This document shows, in pieces, positions 29,520 through 40,766 of a stretch of 49,222 nt of DNA. Source of the DNA: an uncultured delta proteobacterium (GTDB lineage: Bacteria > Myxococcota_A > Polyangia > Haliangiales > Haliangiaceae); contig CAADGB010000423.1 of the NCBI GenBank assembly GCA_900696455.1, positions 1 to 49,222 of the forward strand. Reading direction: 5' to 3'. The notes beneath the pieces are model-generated. The model was given only the letters and a program-made list of their open reading frames with translations. It ran no database searches and had not been told where the DNA came from. The position numbers and the translations under genes were made by a program. Every line of letters begins with the position of its first letter. Positions within the stretch are counted from its first letter, which is position 1.

Positions 29520-30562
29520 TCACGGCGTGGCCGCGAGCACGGCGGCCGCACCGCGGACGATCAACGCGGCGGTGTCGCCGGGACGCCACGGCGCGTCGCC
29601 CGGGGCCAGGACCTCGACCGTCAGGCCGTCGCCCTCGACGGCGTACAGGGTCGAGGCGCCGCGGAAGGCGCGGGTGACGACGCGGACGCGCGCGGTCCCG
29701 GCGTCGGCGCCGTCGGCCGGCGCCAGCGCCAGGGCCTCGGGCCGCAGGCAGAGCTCGACCGCGCCGTCGGCCTCGCGCTCGAGGTCGACGACGCCGAGCG
29801 CCGTGCGCGCCGACCGCCCCGCGGCCTCGCCGGCGAGCAGGTTGGCGGCGCCGAGCGCGGTGGCGACGAAGCGGGTGCGCGGCGCCCGGTAGAGCTCGCC
29901 GGGATCGCCGGCCTGCTCGATGCGGCCGGCGCGCATGACCAGGAGCTGGCGGGCGAAGGCCATGGCCTCGCCGCGATCGTGGGTGACGAGCAGCGTGGTG
30001 GCGCCGGTGCGGGCGATGACGTCGCGGGTGTGGGCGAGCACGGCGTCGCGCAGGGTCGCGTCGAGGCTGGAGAACGGCTCGTCGAGGAGCAGGAGGCCCG
30101 GGCCCGGCGCCAGGGCGCGCGCCAGCGCCACCCGCTGCTGCTGCCCGCCCGAGAGCTGGCCGGGCAGGCGCCCACGCAGGCCGTCGAGCTCGACCAGCGC
30201 CAGCAGCTCGTCGACGGCGCGCCGCCCGGCGGCGGTCCGCGGCACGCCGAAGCCGACGTTGTCGGCGACGGTGAGGTGCGGGAACAGCGCCAGATCCTGG
30301 AACACGTACCCGATGCCGCGGCGGTGGGCCGGGACGTGGATCCCGGGCCCGGCCAGCACCCGGCCGCCCAGGGTGATGCGGCCGCCGGCGGCGCGCTCGA
30401 AGCCGGCGAGCGTGCGCAGGGTCGTGGTCTTGCCGCAGCCCGACGGGCCGAGCAGCGCGGCGCGCTCCCCGGGCGCGAGCGTGAACGCGACGCCCTCGAC
30501 CACCGGCGCCGAGGCGCCCGGCAGCCGGACCTCGAGCCCGTCGACGATCAGCTCGGGCGCGT

Positions 30563-30566
<4 letters not shown>
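29520..30566 (-). CDS. fbpC: Iron(III) ABC transporter ATP-binding protein
   Basis: A 348-residue ABC ATPase with Walker A GPSGCGKTTT, Q-loop in VFQDLALFPHL, signature LSGGQQQR, Walker B LLLLDEP and the switch His in THDRGEA, followed by a TOBE-type C-terminal domain from about 240. This is the FbpC/AfuC arrangement that drives ferric iron import. The GTG at 30566 overlaps the permease stop as GTGA. The downstream convergent lipoprotein gene ends 27 bases away. Confidence 0.9.
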
Positions 30567-32103
<1,537 letters not shown>

Positions 32104-32107
<4 letters not shown>

Positions 32108-33177
32108 AGGATCCCCGCGCGCTGCAGCAGGCGCACCGTGTCCTGGAGCGCGTCGAGGCGCGACAGATCGATCGTCGGCGAGCCGACCTCGGCGATGGGC
32201 CGGAGCCCGGCCGGCGGCGGCGCGCCCGGCACCAGCGGGTACTCGTGGGTCTCGTCGGCGACGTGGCGCTGGGCCTCGGCGCCGAGCAGGAACTCGATGA
32301 AGGCCTGGGCCTTGGCCGGGCGCGCGCTGCCGGCGAGCACGCCGATGCCGGCGACGTTGATGAGGGCGCCGGGGTCGTCCTTGGCGAAGTGGTGGTTGGC
32401 GACCGGCAAGGGCTCGCTGCGGCCCTTGGCCGCGGCATGCACGTAGTAGTGGTTGACCAGGCCGACCGCGATCTCGCCGCGGGCCAGCGCCTCGACGATC
32501 GCCAGGTTGTTCTTGTAGACGCGCGGCTGGTTGGCCTTCATGGCGCGCAGCCAGGCCGCGGCGGCGGCGTCGCCCTCCAGCAGGCGGAACGCGGTGACGA
32601 AGCCCTGGAACGACGCGTTGGTCGGCGCCCAGCCGACGCGCCCCTTCCACGCCGGCTCGGTGAGCGCGCGCACCGAGGTCGGGAGCTCGGCCCGCGTCAG
32701 CGCCCGGGTGTCGTAGGCCAGCACGCGCGCACGCCCCGAGGTGCCGACCCAGCGGCCGTCCGGGGAGCGGAAGCGCGGATCGGGGACCCGATCCAGCACC
32801 GCCTGGGGCAGCGCGGCCAGGCGCCCCGCCCGGGCCAGCGCGCCGAGCGCGCCGGCGTCCTGCGACAGGAACACGTCGGCCGGCGTGCGCGCGCCCTCCT
32901 CGAGCAGGAGCGCCGCGAGCTGCGCGGTCTCGCCGTAGCGGACCTCGACCGCGACGCCGTGCGCGGCACGGAACTGCTCGACCAGCGGCGCGATCATCGC
33001 CTCGTTGCGCCCGGAGTAGACGACCAGCGGTCCGGCGGGATCGGCGGAGCGCTGGCCGCAGGCGGCCAGGGCGAGCGCGGCGAGGACGACGAGCGCGCCG
33101 GAGACGAAGGACGCGACGGGGACGGCGGACGCGGAGGCCCCGACCAGGCGGCGCGGGGCGGCGGAGCGGGACGACAT
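32104..33177 (-). CDS. fbpA: Iron(III)-binding lipoprotein of an Fbp-type ABC transporter
   Basis: A 357-residue class of ferric-binding protein: LVVYSGRNEAMIAPLVEQF at the start of the mature part, ADVFLSQDAGALGAL, and the paired tyrosines in NHYYVHAA that bind ferric iron in FbpA. The N-terminus carries a lipobox (ALAAC, Cys about 40), so it is predicted to be membrane-anchored rather than free in the periplasm. It is first in the fbpA-B-C operon and a Fur-like palindrome lies 19-37 bases upstream of the ATG. An in-frame ATG at 33195 is an alternative start. Confidence 0.9.
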
Positions 33178-33195
33178 TGGGACACACCCTGGCAT

Positions 33196-33214
33196 ATTGA
33201 AATCTGTTTTCAAT
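33196..33214. promoter_or_regulatory. Fur-like iron box upstream of fbpA
   Basis: ATTGAAATCTGTTTTCAAT is a 19-base inverted repeat with perfect 7-base arms, the length and 9-1-9 symmetry of a Fur site and close to the TGAAAA-type variants used outside enterobacteria. It stands out as AT-rich in GC-rich surroundings and precedes an iron transporter. Confidence 0.7.
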
Positions 33215-33237
33215 TCCTGGCGACCCGAAAGCGCGGC

Positions 33238-33262
33238 CGGCCCTCCACGATCAGGAGGGCCG
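33238..33262 (-). terminator. Hairpin after the cyclophilin-type gene
   Basis: CGGCCCTCC and GGAGGGCCG form a perfect 9-bp stem with a 7-base loop about 70 bases past the stop of the minus-strand isomerase gene and before the Fur box. A short TTT run follows on the minus strand, so it is a reasonable terminator. Confidence 0.5.
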
Positions 33263-33331
33263 CTGGCCATGCCGCCAGCTCGACCTCGGCGCCAGCGCCG
33301 GCGCGCCACGGCCGCCGGGCCGGTCGCCGCA

Positions 33332-34183
<852 letters not shown>

Positions 34184-34286
34184 CGGCGGCATCCTGTCGC
34201 ATGGTCCGTGGCGACGCAAGCCGCGACCTCGCGCACGCTCGGGCCGCGGCCGGTCGATCCGGCTGGCCCCGGGCCGCCGCGGTGGG

Positions 34287-34292
34287 TACCGT
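34287..34292 (+). promoter_or_regulatory. Putative -10 box for the small membrane protein gene
   Basis: TACCGT is followed by 6 bases and the ATG at 34299, which would give a leaderless mRNA. Confidence 0.4.
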
Positions 34293-34298
34293 CTCGCC

Positions 34299-34877
34299 AT
34301 GCGTCCGCTCCCCGTCCTCGCCGTGCTCGCGCTCGCGACCGGGTACGTCCACGCCCAGCCCGGGGCCACGCCGCCGCCGCCCCCGCCGCCGGTCTACGCG
34401 CCGCCGCCCGGCCCCGCGCCGTACGTGCCGCCACCCCACACCTACGCGCCACCCGCCCAGCTCACCCCCGAGGAGGCCAAGCTCCTGGCCCGCGGCGAGA
34501 TCTCGTCCGGCACCCACGTCGCCGGCGGCCTGGCCGCCTTCTTCCTCGGCCTCGGCGTCGGCCACGGCATCCAGGGGCGGTGGGACGAGACCGGCTGGAT
34601 CTTCACGGTCGGCGAGCTGGCGTCGATCGCCGCCATCATCGTCGGCATCGGCGAGGGCGAGGACGGCGCGCTGGTCGTCGGCGGCGCCGTCGGCCTGGTG
34701 GTCTTCCGGGTGTGGGAGGTGGTCGACGCCTTCGCCGGCCCGGCGCGCCACAACCGCCGCCTGCGCGAGCTGCGCATGCGGCTGGGCTACCCGCCCGCCC
34801 CCTACGCCATCACCCCGTTCGTCGCCCCGCCCCGCGACGGCGCCGGCGGCGTGGCCGGCGTCAGCGTCCGCTTCTAG
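34299..34877 (+). CDS. Small membrane protein with proline-rich N-terminus
   Basis: A 192-residue protein with a signal peptide (about 1-20, AHAQ-like end HAQPG), a Pro/Tyr-rich segment, the element [14 protein letters not shown] and three hydrophobic helices ([56 protein letters not shown]). A motif of the form GH...GRW...GW between the first two helices recalls small TM2-like membrane proteins of myxobacteria, but I cannot name a function. It converges on the microcompartment locus. Confidence 0.75.
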   Translation: MRPLPVLAVLALATGYVHAQPGATPPPPPPPVYAPPPGPAPYVPPPHTYAPPAQLTPEEAKLLARGEISSGTHVAGGLAAFFLGLGVGHGIQGRWDETGWIFTVGELASIAAIIVGIGEGEDGALVVGGAVGLVVFRVWEVVDAFAGPARHNRRLRELRMRLGYPPAPYAITPFVAPPRDGAGGVAGVSVRF

Positions 34878-34944
34878 GCGCGCCCAGGCGCGTCCGGGCG
34901 CGTCCGCGCGCGGTCCGGGCGCGTCCGGGCGCCGTCCCCGCTCG
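34878..34944. repeat. Short GC-rich direct repeats between convergent genes
   Basis: Variants of GCGCGTCCGG are repeated about five times between the stop of the small membrane protein gene and the stop of the last microcompartment gene. It could act as a bidirectional pause or terminator or be simple slippage. Confidence 0.6.
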
Positions 34945-35529
34945 CTACCGGAACAGCCGACCGCGCAGCTCGGGCGCCGGCTGGGCGATCTGCTCGAGCT
35001 GGACCAGGCGATGCTCGGCCGCCGCCGCCGCCGCCGCCGCCGCCTCGACCGCCGCCAGGGCGCCGGTGAACGTGAACACCGCCTTGCCGGCGAGATCGAC
35101 CGCCAGCCGCACGTCGCGCACCGTGACCTCGGCGGCCTTGCACGCCGCGTCGGCGGCCGCGATCGCGGCGCACACGGTCTGGGTCTCGACGATCCCCACC
35201 GCCTCGGCGGCGTCGTCGCCCGCCCAGTCGCCGGGCGCGATCACGCCGCCGGCGGCCAGCATCGGCCACACCTGGGCGTCGGCCATCGCCAGCTCGACGC
35301 GGTCGACCAGGAGCGCGGCCGCCGCCGCCCGCCCCGCCGCCATCGCCTCCTCGACCGAGGCCACCTCGCCCTCGAGCACGATCAGGTGCTTGCCGCCCGA
35401 CAGCGTGCGCGACGACAGGAGCACCGCCGGCGCGCGCTTGAGCGCGGCGTCGGCGACGACCACGCCGCGGGCCACGCTCGCCAGCTCGAGCAGCCCCAGC
35501 GCCGGACCGGGCGCGGACGGAGCCGCCAT
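34945..35529 (-). CDS. Microcompartment shell protein, tandem BMC-T (PduT-like)
   Basis: A 194-residue shell protein with two BMC domains: about 10-95 (ALGLLELASVARGVVVADA, SGGKHLIVLEG) and about 108-190 (AVGIVETQTVCAAIAAADA, AGKAVFTFTG). Trimers of this type form pseudohexameric tiles. It is closest by memory to the single-layer BMC-T of Haliangium ochraceum and to PduT. The PduT iron-sulfur ligand, Cys in TICPGK, aligns with Ser in TLSGGK, so no central cluster is expected. The ATG shares one base with the aldehyde dehydrogenase stop. Confidence 0.93.
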   Translation of the reverse strand: MAAPSAPGPALGLLELASVARGVVVADAALKRAPAVLLSSRTLSGGKHLIVLEGEVASVEEAMAAGRAAAAALLVDRVELAMADAQVWPMLAAGGVIAPGDWAGDDAAEAVGIVETQTVCAAIAAADAACKAAEVTVRDVRLAVDLAGKAVFTFTGALAAVEAAAAAAAAAEHRLVQLEQIAQPAPELRGRLFR

Positions 35530-36995
35530 CAGACGAAGCGGAAGGCTTCCTTGAGCGTGCAGCGCCGCTCGCGGGTGAAGTGGACCGCGGTGGTCAGGCC
35601 CTCGCCGGTCGGGCTGGCGATCGTGAACGAGGTGTAGCCCTCGCCGCCCAGGCCCAGGCCGGCGTACGAGGCGTCGTTCTTGACGAAGATGGAGCAGTTG
35701 CAGACCCGGGCCATCGCCGCCATGTGGTCGATGTTCGACGAGTGCATGGTCGCGGTGTGGTGGAAGCCGTGCTCGACCCGCACCGCCATCGCGATGGCCT
35801 CGGTGGCGTCCCGGACCCGGACGAAGCCGAGCACCGGGGTGAGCAGCTCGTGCTGCACGAACGGGTGCTGCTCGTCGACGTCGGCGACCAGGATGCGGAG
35901 GTCGGGGCCGTGGCCGGGGATGCCGGCGGCGGCGGCGATGCGGCCGGCGTCCTTGCCGACCCAGTCCTTGTTGACGTGATCGCCGTCGAGCACGACCTTC
36001 TCGACCGCCTTGATCTGGCGGGCGTCGAGGACCAGCGCGCCCTTGCGGCCGAGCTGGCGCAGGAGCTCGTCGGCGATCGAGTCGACCGCGACGATCTCCT
36101 TCTCGGCGATGCACACGATGTTGTTGTCGAGCGAGGCGCCGCGCACGATGGCGTCGGCGGCCTTGTCGAGGTGGGCGGTCTCGTCGACCACCGCCGGCGG
36201 GTTGCCGGGGCCGGCGCCGATCGTCTTCTTGCCCGAGCCCATCGCCGCCCGCACCACCGCCGGCCCGCCGGTCACCACCACCACCCGCACCAGGGGGTGC
36301 TTCATGAGGAGGTTGGCGCTCTCGATCGTCGGCTGCTCGACCGAGACGATGACGTCGCGCGGCCCGCCGGCGCCGACGATGGCCTCGTTGAGCAGGTGCA
36401 CGAACCAGTTGCACACCCGCGCCGCCGACGGGTGGACGTTGAACACCACGGCGTTGCCGCCGGCGATGATGCTGATGGCGTTGTTGAGGATGGTCTCGGT
36501 GGCGGTGGTGGTGGGCGTGACCGCGAGCAGGACGCCGTAGGGCGCGCGCTCGGTGAGCATGAGCCCGTCGTCGCCGGTGTACGCCTGCGGCCGCAGGATC
36601 TCGACGCCGGGCGTCTTCTCGGCCACCAGCCGGTTCTTGGCCAGCTTGTCCTGGTAGCGGCCGAGCCCGGTCTCCTCGACCGCGTACCGCGACAGGAGCT
36701 CGTTGTTGGCCAGGGCGACCTGGCGCATCGCCGCGATCATCTTGATCCGGGTCTGCACCGCCAGGCGCTCGTTGGCCTCGAAGCCCTTGCGCGCCGCCCT
36801 GGCCGCCTGGTCGGCGTCGCCGTAGACCCCGAGCGTGCCGCGCGGGATGTCGAGGGCGCGCTTCTTGCCGCCGTCGCCGGCCGGCGGCGGCGGCCGGGCC
36901 GGGGCCGCGGTCGGCCCGCCGCCCAGGCGCTCGACCACCCGCGCGACGATCTCCTCGATCCTGGCCTCGTCGAGGCCGAGCCCGCGCAGCGCCAC
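35529..36995 (-). CDS. Microcompartment CoA-acylating aldehyde dehydrogenase (PduP/EutE type)
   Basis: A 488-residue enzyme that converts an aldehyde, CoA and NAD to acyl-CoA and NADH. Residues about 8-24 ([17 protein letters not shown]) form the amphipathic encapsulation helix, joined by a Pro-rich linker to the dehydrogenase domain. The catalytic Cys is about residue 295 in [21 protein letters not shown] and the C-terminal [24 protein letters not shown] (quoted for its core GGEGYTSFT) are typical of this family. It is the only enzyme in the locus. The GTG at 36995 is 2 bases after the vertex protein stop. Confidence 0.94.
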   Translation of the reverse strand: MALRGLGLDEARIEEIVARVVERLGGGPTAAPARPPPPAGDGGKKRALDIPRGTLGVYGDADQAARAARKGFEANERLAVQTRIKMIAAMRQVALANNELLSRYAVEETGLGRYQDKLAKNRLVAEKTPGVEILRPQAYTGDDGLMLTERAPYGVLLAVTPTTTATETILNNAISIIAGGNAVVFNVHPSAARVCNWFVHLLNEAIVGAGGPRDVIVSVEQPTIESANLLMKHPLVRVVVVTGGPAVVRAAMGSGKKTIGAGPGNPPAVVDETAHLDKAADAIVRGASLDNNIVCIAEKEIVAVDSIADELLRQLGRKGALVLDARQIKAVEKVVLDGDHVNKDWVGKDAGRIAAAAGIPGHGPDLRILVADVDEQHPFVQHELLTPVLGFVRVRDATEAIAMAVRVEHGFHHTATMHSSNIDHMAAMARVCNCSIFVKNDASYAGLGLGGEGYTSFTIASPTGEGLTTAVHFTRERRCTLKEAFRFV

Positions 36996-36997
36996 GG

Positions 36998-37291
36998 TCA
37001 GGCGTCCTTCTTGTACCGCTGCTCGTCGCCGACCGTGACCAGGTCGACGATGGCCATGATGGTGGCGTCGACCGGCCGGTTCTGCGTGACCTGGGTCTGG
37101 CGCGCCGAGCTGCCGGAGCAGTACAGCACGACCTCGCCCAGGCCGGCGCCGACCGCGTCGACGGCGACGACCATGCCCCCGGTGGGGTTGCCGTCGACGT
37201 CGCAGGCCCGCACCACCAGGAGCTTCACGCCCTCGAGCGTGGGCTCCTTGCGGCTGGCGACCAGCGTGCCGATGACCTTGCCCAGGACCAT
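36998..37291 (-). CDS. Microcompartment vertex protein BMC-P (EutN/CcmL)
   Basis: A 97-residue pentamer-forming shell protein that caps the icosahedral vertices. It opens [21 protein letters not shown] and includes [30 protein letters not shown] and [11 protein letters not shown], all diagnostic of the EutN/CcmL family. It sits between the hexamer gene (6 bases upstream) and the aldehyde dehydrogenase gene. Confidence 0.95.
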   Translation of the reverse strand: MVLGKVIGTLVASRKEPTLEGVKLLVVRACDVDGNPTGGMVVAVDAVGAGLGEVVLYCSGSSARQTQVTQNRPVDATIMAIVDLVTVGDEQRYKKDA

Positions 37292-37297
37292 CGCCGG

Positions 37298-37591
<294 letters not shown>

Positions 37592-37633
37592 CTTGGTCTC
37601 CTGGTGTCTCCTGCGATCGCGCGCCGGGGCGCG

Positions 37634-38272
37634 CTAGCGGTCGACGAACTTCTCGGGCGCCTTGCCGGTGACCCCGGCCAGCGCGCCCATGGCCGCGGCG
37701 GCCGCGGCGTCGATCTCGGCCTCGGGCCCCGACATGTACAGGCGGCCGAACGCGCCGTACGGGGTGACGTTGACCAGGTAGACCTGGGCCGCCTTCTCGG
37801 CCTCGTTGGCGGCCAGCACCACGTAGCCGGCGGGCTCGCACTCGAGGATGAACAGCGACTGCCCGGGCAGGATCATCATGCCCTGCGAGGTGCGGTTGAT
37901 GATCTGGGTCTGGTAAGCCTCGACGCCGCGGATGATCTGGTTGGTGAGGAGCTTGGGCTTGAGCCGCTCGTCCTCGCCCACGCCCAGGTGCCTGAGCACG
38001 GTGGCGCCCGCCGACAGCACCTCGCCCTGATCGTGATCGTGGATCTCGAGCAGGCCGTAGGCGCGCTCCACCACCTGCACCGCCGGCTGCACCCGGGTCG
38101 CCTTGAGGGCGGCGTCGGTGACCTGGTTGATCGCGATGCCGGGCGCGATCTCGACCCACAGCGACGCCTGGCCGGGCACCGGCAGGAAGCCGCGCGCGGT
38201 CTTGGCGATGAAGGTCGCGAGCTGCGGCTGCAGCGCGTCGAGGAAGCAGTAGGTACGAAGGACCGTCGCCAT
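37634..38272 (-). CDS. Microcompartment shell protein, double-stacking BMC-T
   Basis: A 212-residue protein with two BMC-like domains of the circularly permuted type ([21 protein letters not shown] at the start; [22 protein letters not shown], quoted for QIINR, in the middle). This fits the stacked-dimer trimers with gated pores, such as the H. ochraceum double-layer shell proteins, which pass larger metabolites or cofactors. It is the first gene of the locus and is divergent from the TolC-family gene. A TAGGGT box lies 12 bases before the ATG. Confidence 0.9.
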   Translation of the reverse strand: MATVLRTYCFLDALQPQLATFIAKTARGFLPVPGQASLWVEIAPGIAINQVTDAALKATRVQPAVQVVERAYGLLEIHDHDQGEVLSAGATVLRHLGVGEDERLKPKLLTNQIIRGVEAYQTQIINRTSQGMMILPGQSLFILECEPAGYVVLAANEAEKAAQVYLVNVTPYGAFGRLYMSGPEAEIDAAAAAAMGALAGVTGKAPEKFVDR

Positions 38273-38284
38273 CGCTGGGGACCG

Positions 38285-38290
38285 ACCCTA
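38285..38290 (-). promoter_or_regulatory. Possible -10 box for the microcompartment operon
   Basis: TAGGGT on the minus strand lies 12 bases before the ATG of the first shell gene, which would leave a leader of only about 5 bases. No -35 match is clear. Confidence 0.35.
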
Positions 38291-38363
38291 ACACGCGCTG
38301 AACCGCGGTTGGTCCGGGCCGCCGCGATTTCCAGCGGGCCGCGCGGGTGACGGGAGCGCGCGG

Positions 38364-38392
38364 TTGACACCCCCCGGGCCCCCCCGCATGGT
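38364..38392 (+). promoter_or_regulatory. Possible promoter of the TolC-family gene
   Basis: TTGACA at 38364-38369, a 17-base spacer and CATGGT at 38387-38392 form a sigma-70-like promoter with a perfect -35 and a half-matching -10. The -10 ends 8 bases before the ATG at 38401, so the mRNA would be leaderless or nearly so. Confidence 0.5.
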
Positions 38393-38400
38393 TGCCGCCG

Positions 38401-39969
38401 ATGACGCCCCGCGCGCGCCTGTTCGTGGCCCTCTCCCTCGCGCTCACCACGCCGGCCACCGCGATCGCCGACCCGGTGCTGACCGCGATCCGCCTGGCGC
38501 CGCAGGACGGCGGCGGCGGCAGCGGCGGCGCGACCCCGGCGGCGCCGACGACCGGCGCCGCGCCGGCGCCGATGCTGGCCGACGTCGCCGGGCCGGCGCG
38601 CGCCGTCGGCCTGCCCGAGCTGCTCGAGCTCGCGGTGCGTCAGGCCCCGGTGCTGGCCCAGGCCCGCATCGACCTCGAGGTCGCCGAGGCGCAGATCGCG
38701 CAGGCCCAGGCGTGGTCGGACTGGGCGCTCGGGGCCGGGGTCGCGGGCTCGACGCGCGTGACCGGCGGCGCCATCAGCCGCCAGGACGGCATCAGCGTGT
38801 CGGCGGACCTCGGCCGCCGCATCTCGACCGGCGGCACCGTCGCCCTCCACGCCGAGGGCGGCTGGTCCCGGCAGGACGTCGCCCTGGGCGGCGTCGAGAC
38901 CACGACGCGGAACTACGACGCCCGGCTGAGCCTCGGCCTCACCCAGCCGCTGCTCCGCGGCCGCGGCCGGGCCCAGGTCGAGGCCTCGACGCGCATCGCC
39001 CTCACCAGCCGCTCCGCCGCCGACGTCGCCAGCCGCGCCGCCGCCATCGCGCTGGTCCGCGACCTGGTCCTCGGCTACCTCGATCTGATCTCCGCCGAGC
39101 GCGATCTCGAGATCCGCCGCGCCAGCCTCGCGCTGGCCCAGGAGCGCCTGCGGGTGACCGCCGCCGGCATCGACAAGGGCGGGATCGCCAGGGCCGAGCT
39201 CATCCCCGTCGAGCAGGCGATCGCCACCCGCGAGGAGGAGGTGCTGGGCGGCGAGCTCACGATCCTCGATCAGTCGCTGGCCCTGCGGCGCCAGGTCGGC
39301 CTGCCCATCGCCCCCGGCGAGCTCGCGCTGACCTCGACCATCGACCTCGCCATCCCGGCCCAGCGCTGGGATCAAGCCGCGCTCGTCGCCGCGGCCGCGG
39401 CGAACAGCCCGGAGCTGGCGCGCCTGGCCGCGCTCGAGGCGGGCGCGACCATCGAGATCGAGGTGACCGAGAACGGCCTCCTGCCGGCGCTCGACCTGGC
39501 GGTGACGCTGGGGCCGAGCGCGGTCCGCCCCGCCAGCTCGAACGAGATCGATCCCGGCATCACCGCGTCGATCTCGCTCACGTACCAGCAGAGCCTCGGC
39601 CGCCACGCCGCCCGGGCCCAGGTCCGCCGCGCCCGCGCCCAGCGCGAGGGCGTCCGGGTCTCGGCCGCCGACGTCCGCAACCAGATCGTCGAGGCGGTGA
39701 CCCGGACGGTGGCCCAGATCCAGGTCGCCGAGCGCCGCTACGCCATCGCCGTGCGCGCCGTCGACCTCGCCGAGCAGAACCTGGCCGTCGAGCATGCCCG
39801 CTTCAGCCTGGGCAAGTCGCGCAACGTCGACGTGCTCACCCGCCAGGACGAGCTGCGCTCGGCCCAGCTCCGCGCCGCCCGCGCCATCATCGACTGGCAC
39901 CGGGCCAGCGCCGTCCTCGCCGCCCTCACCGGCGAGATCCTGCCGCGCTACGGCATCGCCCTGCCCTGA
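38401..39969 (+). CDS. TolC-family outer-membrane channel
   Basis: A 522-residue outer-membrane efflux protein. A signal peptide (about 1-23) and Gly/Ala/Pro-rich segment precede two TolC-type repeats, each a long helical hairpin plus beta-strands: [32 protein letters not shown] in the first (quoted for NAP-type LAVRQAPVL) and [17 protein letters not shown] in the second. [17 protein letters not shown] is a classic family motif. It would connect an inner-membrane pump to the exterior; no pump gene is next to it. The ATG is preferred over a TTG at 38392 because it starts the signal peptide. Confidence 0.9.
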   Translation: MTPRARLFVALSLALTTPATAIADPVLTAIRLAPQDGGGGSGGATPAAPTTGAAPAPMLADVAGPARAVGLPELLELAVRQAPVLAQARIDLEVAEAQIAQAQAWSDWALGAGVAGSTRVTGGAISRQDGISVSADLGRRISTGGTVALHAEGGWSRQDVALGGVETTTRNYDARLSLGLTQPLLRGRGRAQVEASTRIALTSRSAADVASRAAAIALVRDLVLGYLDLISAERDLEIRRASLALAQERLRVTAAGIDKGGIARAELIPVEQAIATREEEVLGGELTILDQSLALRRQVGLPIAPGELALTSTIDLAIPAQRWDQAALVAAAAANSPELARLAALEAGATIEIEVTENGLLPALDLAVTLGPSAVRPASSNEIDPGITASISLTYQQSLGRHAARAQVRRARAQREGVRVSAADVRNQIVEAVTRTVAQIQVAERRYAIAVRAVDLAEQNLAVEHARFSLGKSRNVDVLTRQDELRSAQLRAARAIIDWHRASAVLAALTGEILPRYGIALP

Positions 39970-40004
39970 ACCGAGGCGTAGCCGAGGCGATCTGCTCCGA
40001 CTCA

Positions 40005-40036
40005 GGTCGGCACCGGCGTCCTCGCCGGGACCGACC
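40005..40036. terminator. Two-tier hairpin between convergent genes
   Basis: GGTCGG (40005-40010) pairs with CCGACC (40031-40036) and CCGGCG (40013-40018) with CGCCGG (40023-40028) around a 4-base loop. It lies between the TolC-family stop and the stop of the small lipoprotein gene and could end both transcripts. Confidence 0.45.
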
Positions 40037-40059
40037 GATCGACCAGTTCACGCGCGCTG

Positions 40060-40539
40060 TCAGCCGCCTCCGCCCCCGCCCGGCGGCCGGGCGCAGAAGT
40101 CGACGCGCGAGATGCTCTCCGCGTCACCGTCGGCCAGCTCGGGGTGGGTCCACGTCAGGGCCGCGCCCCAGAACCGGTCGTCGTCGGCGCGGACCTCGTA
40201 GCCGACCGGCTCCGGCCCGGCGAGCGTGAACCCGACCAGCCGGCCGCCGGCGCGCTGCCAGCTCGTGAAGGTGTGGGTGCCCGCCGGCGAGGTGACCTGG
40301 AGGCCGTCGACCCCGAGGTTGGCCCGCTCGACCCGGCACGAGACGGGCTCCGGCGGCGGCGGTGGTGGCGGCGTCACGACGCCGGCGTCGACGTCGGCGG
40401 GCAGCCCCGGATCGGGATCGCCGGGTCCGTCGGGTGCGACGTCGGGCATGCCCTCGGGGTCGAAGGCGCAGCCGGCGCCGCCGACGACGACGGACGCGGC
40501 CGCGGCCGCGGCGATGAGGACGATCGCGAGTCGAAGCAT
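40060..40539 (-). CDS. Small lipoprotein of unknown function
   Basis: A 159-residue lipoprotein with a signal peptide ending GGAGC (Cys about 24), an Asp/Pro/Gly-rich spacer with a run of seven prolines, and a compact C-terminal domain (SCRVERANLGVDGLQV, SWQRAGGRLVGFTLAGPEPV, FWGAALTWTHPELA) that ends in a poly-Gly tail. Two cysteines could form one disulfide. No family is recognised. AGGAGG lies 6 bases before the ATG and fixes the start. The 227 bases upstream, to the FHA gene stop, hold nothing I can assign. Confidence 0.75.
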   Translation of the reverse strand: MLRLAIVLIAAAAAASVVVGGAGCAFDPEGMPDVAPDGPGDPDPGLPADVDAGVVTPPPPPPPEPVSCRVERANLGVDGLQVTSPAGTHTFTSWQRAGGRLVGFTLAGPEPVGYEVRADDDRFWGAALTWTHPELADGDAESISRVDFCARPPGGGGGG

Positions 40540-40766
40540 GCTCGGCCTCCTGGTCACGTCCCCGACCCGATGCACGAGGCGGGCCGCCCACAGCGTGAGC
40601 GGGCCCGCGCTGGTTTCGACGCGGACGAGCGCGGCGCCGCGCGCTTCCGCTCCGGCGGCCCGCGGCCCCGGGAGTCCACCCCCGCCGGCGCGGACGCGAG
40701 CCCCGTGTACGAGCCGTGCACAGCGGCGGGGCCGGCCGCGCGGGAGGCCCCCCCGCGCCGGCGCGA

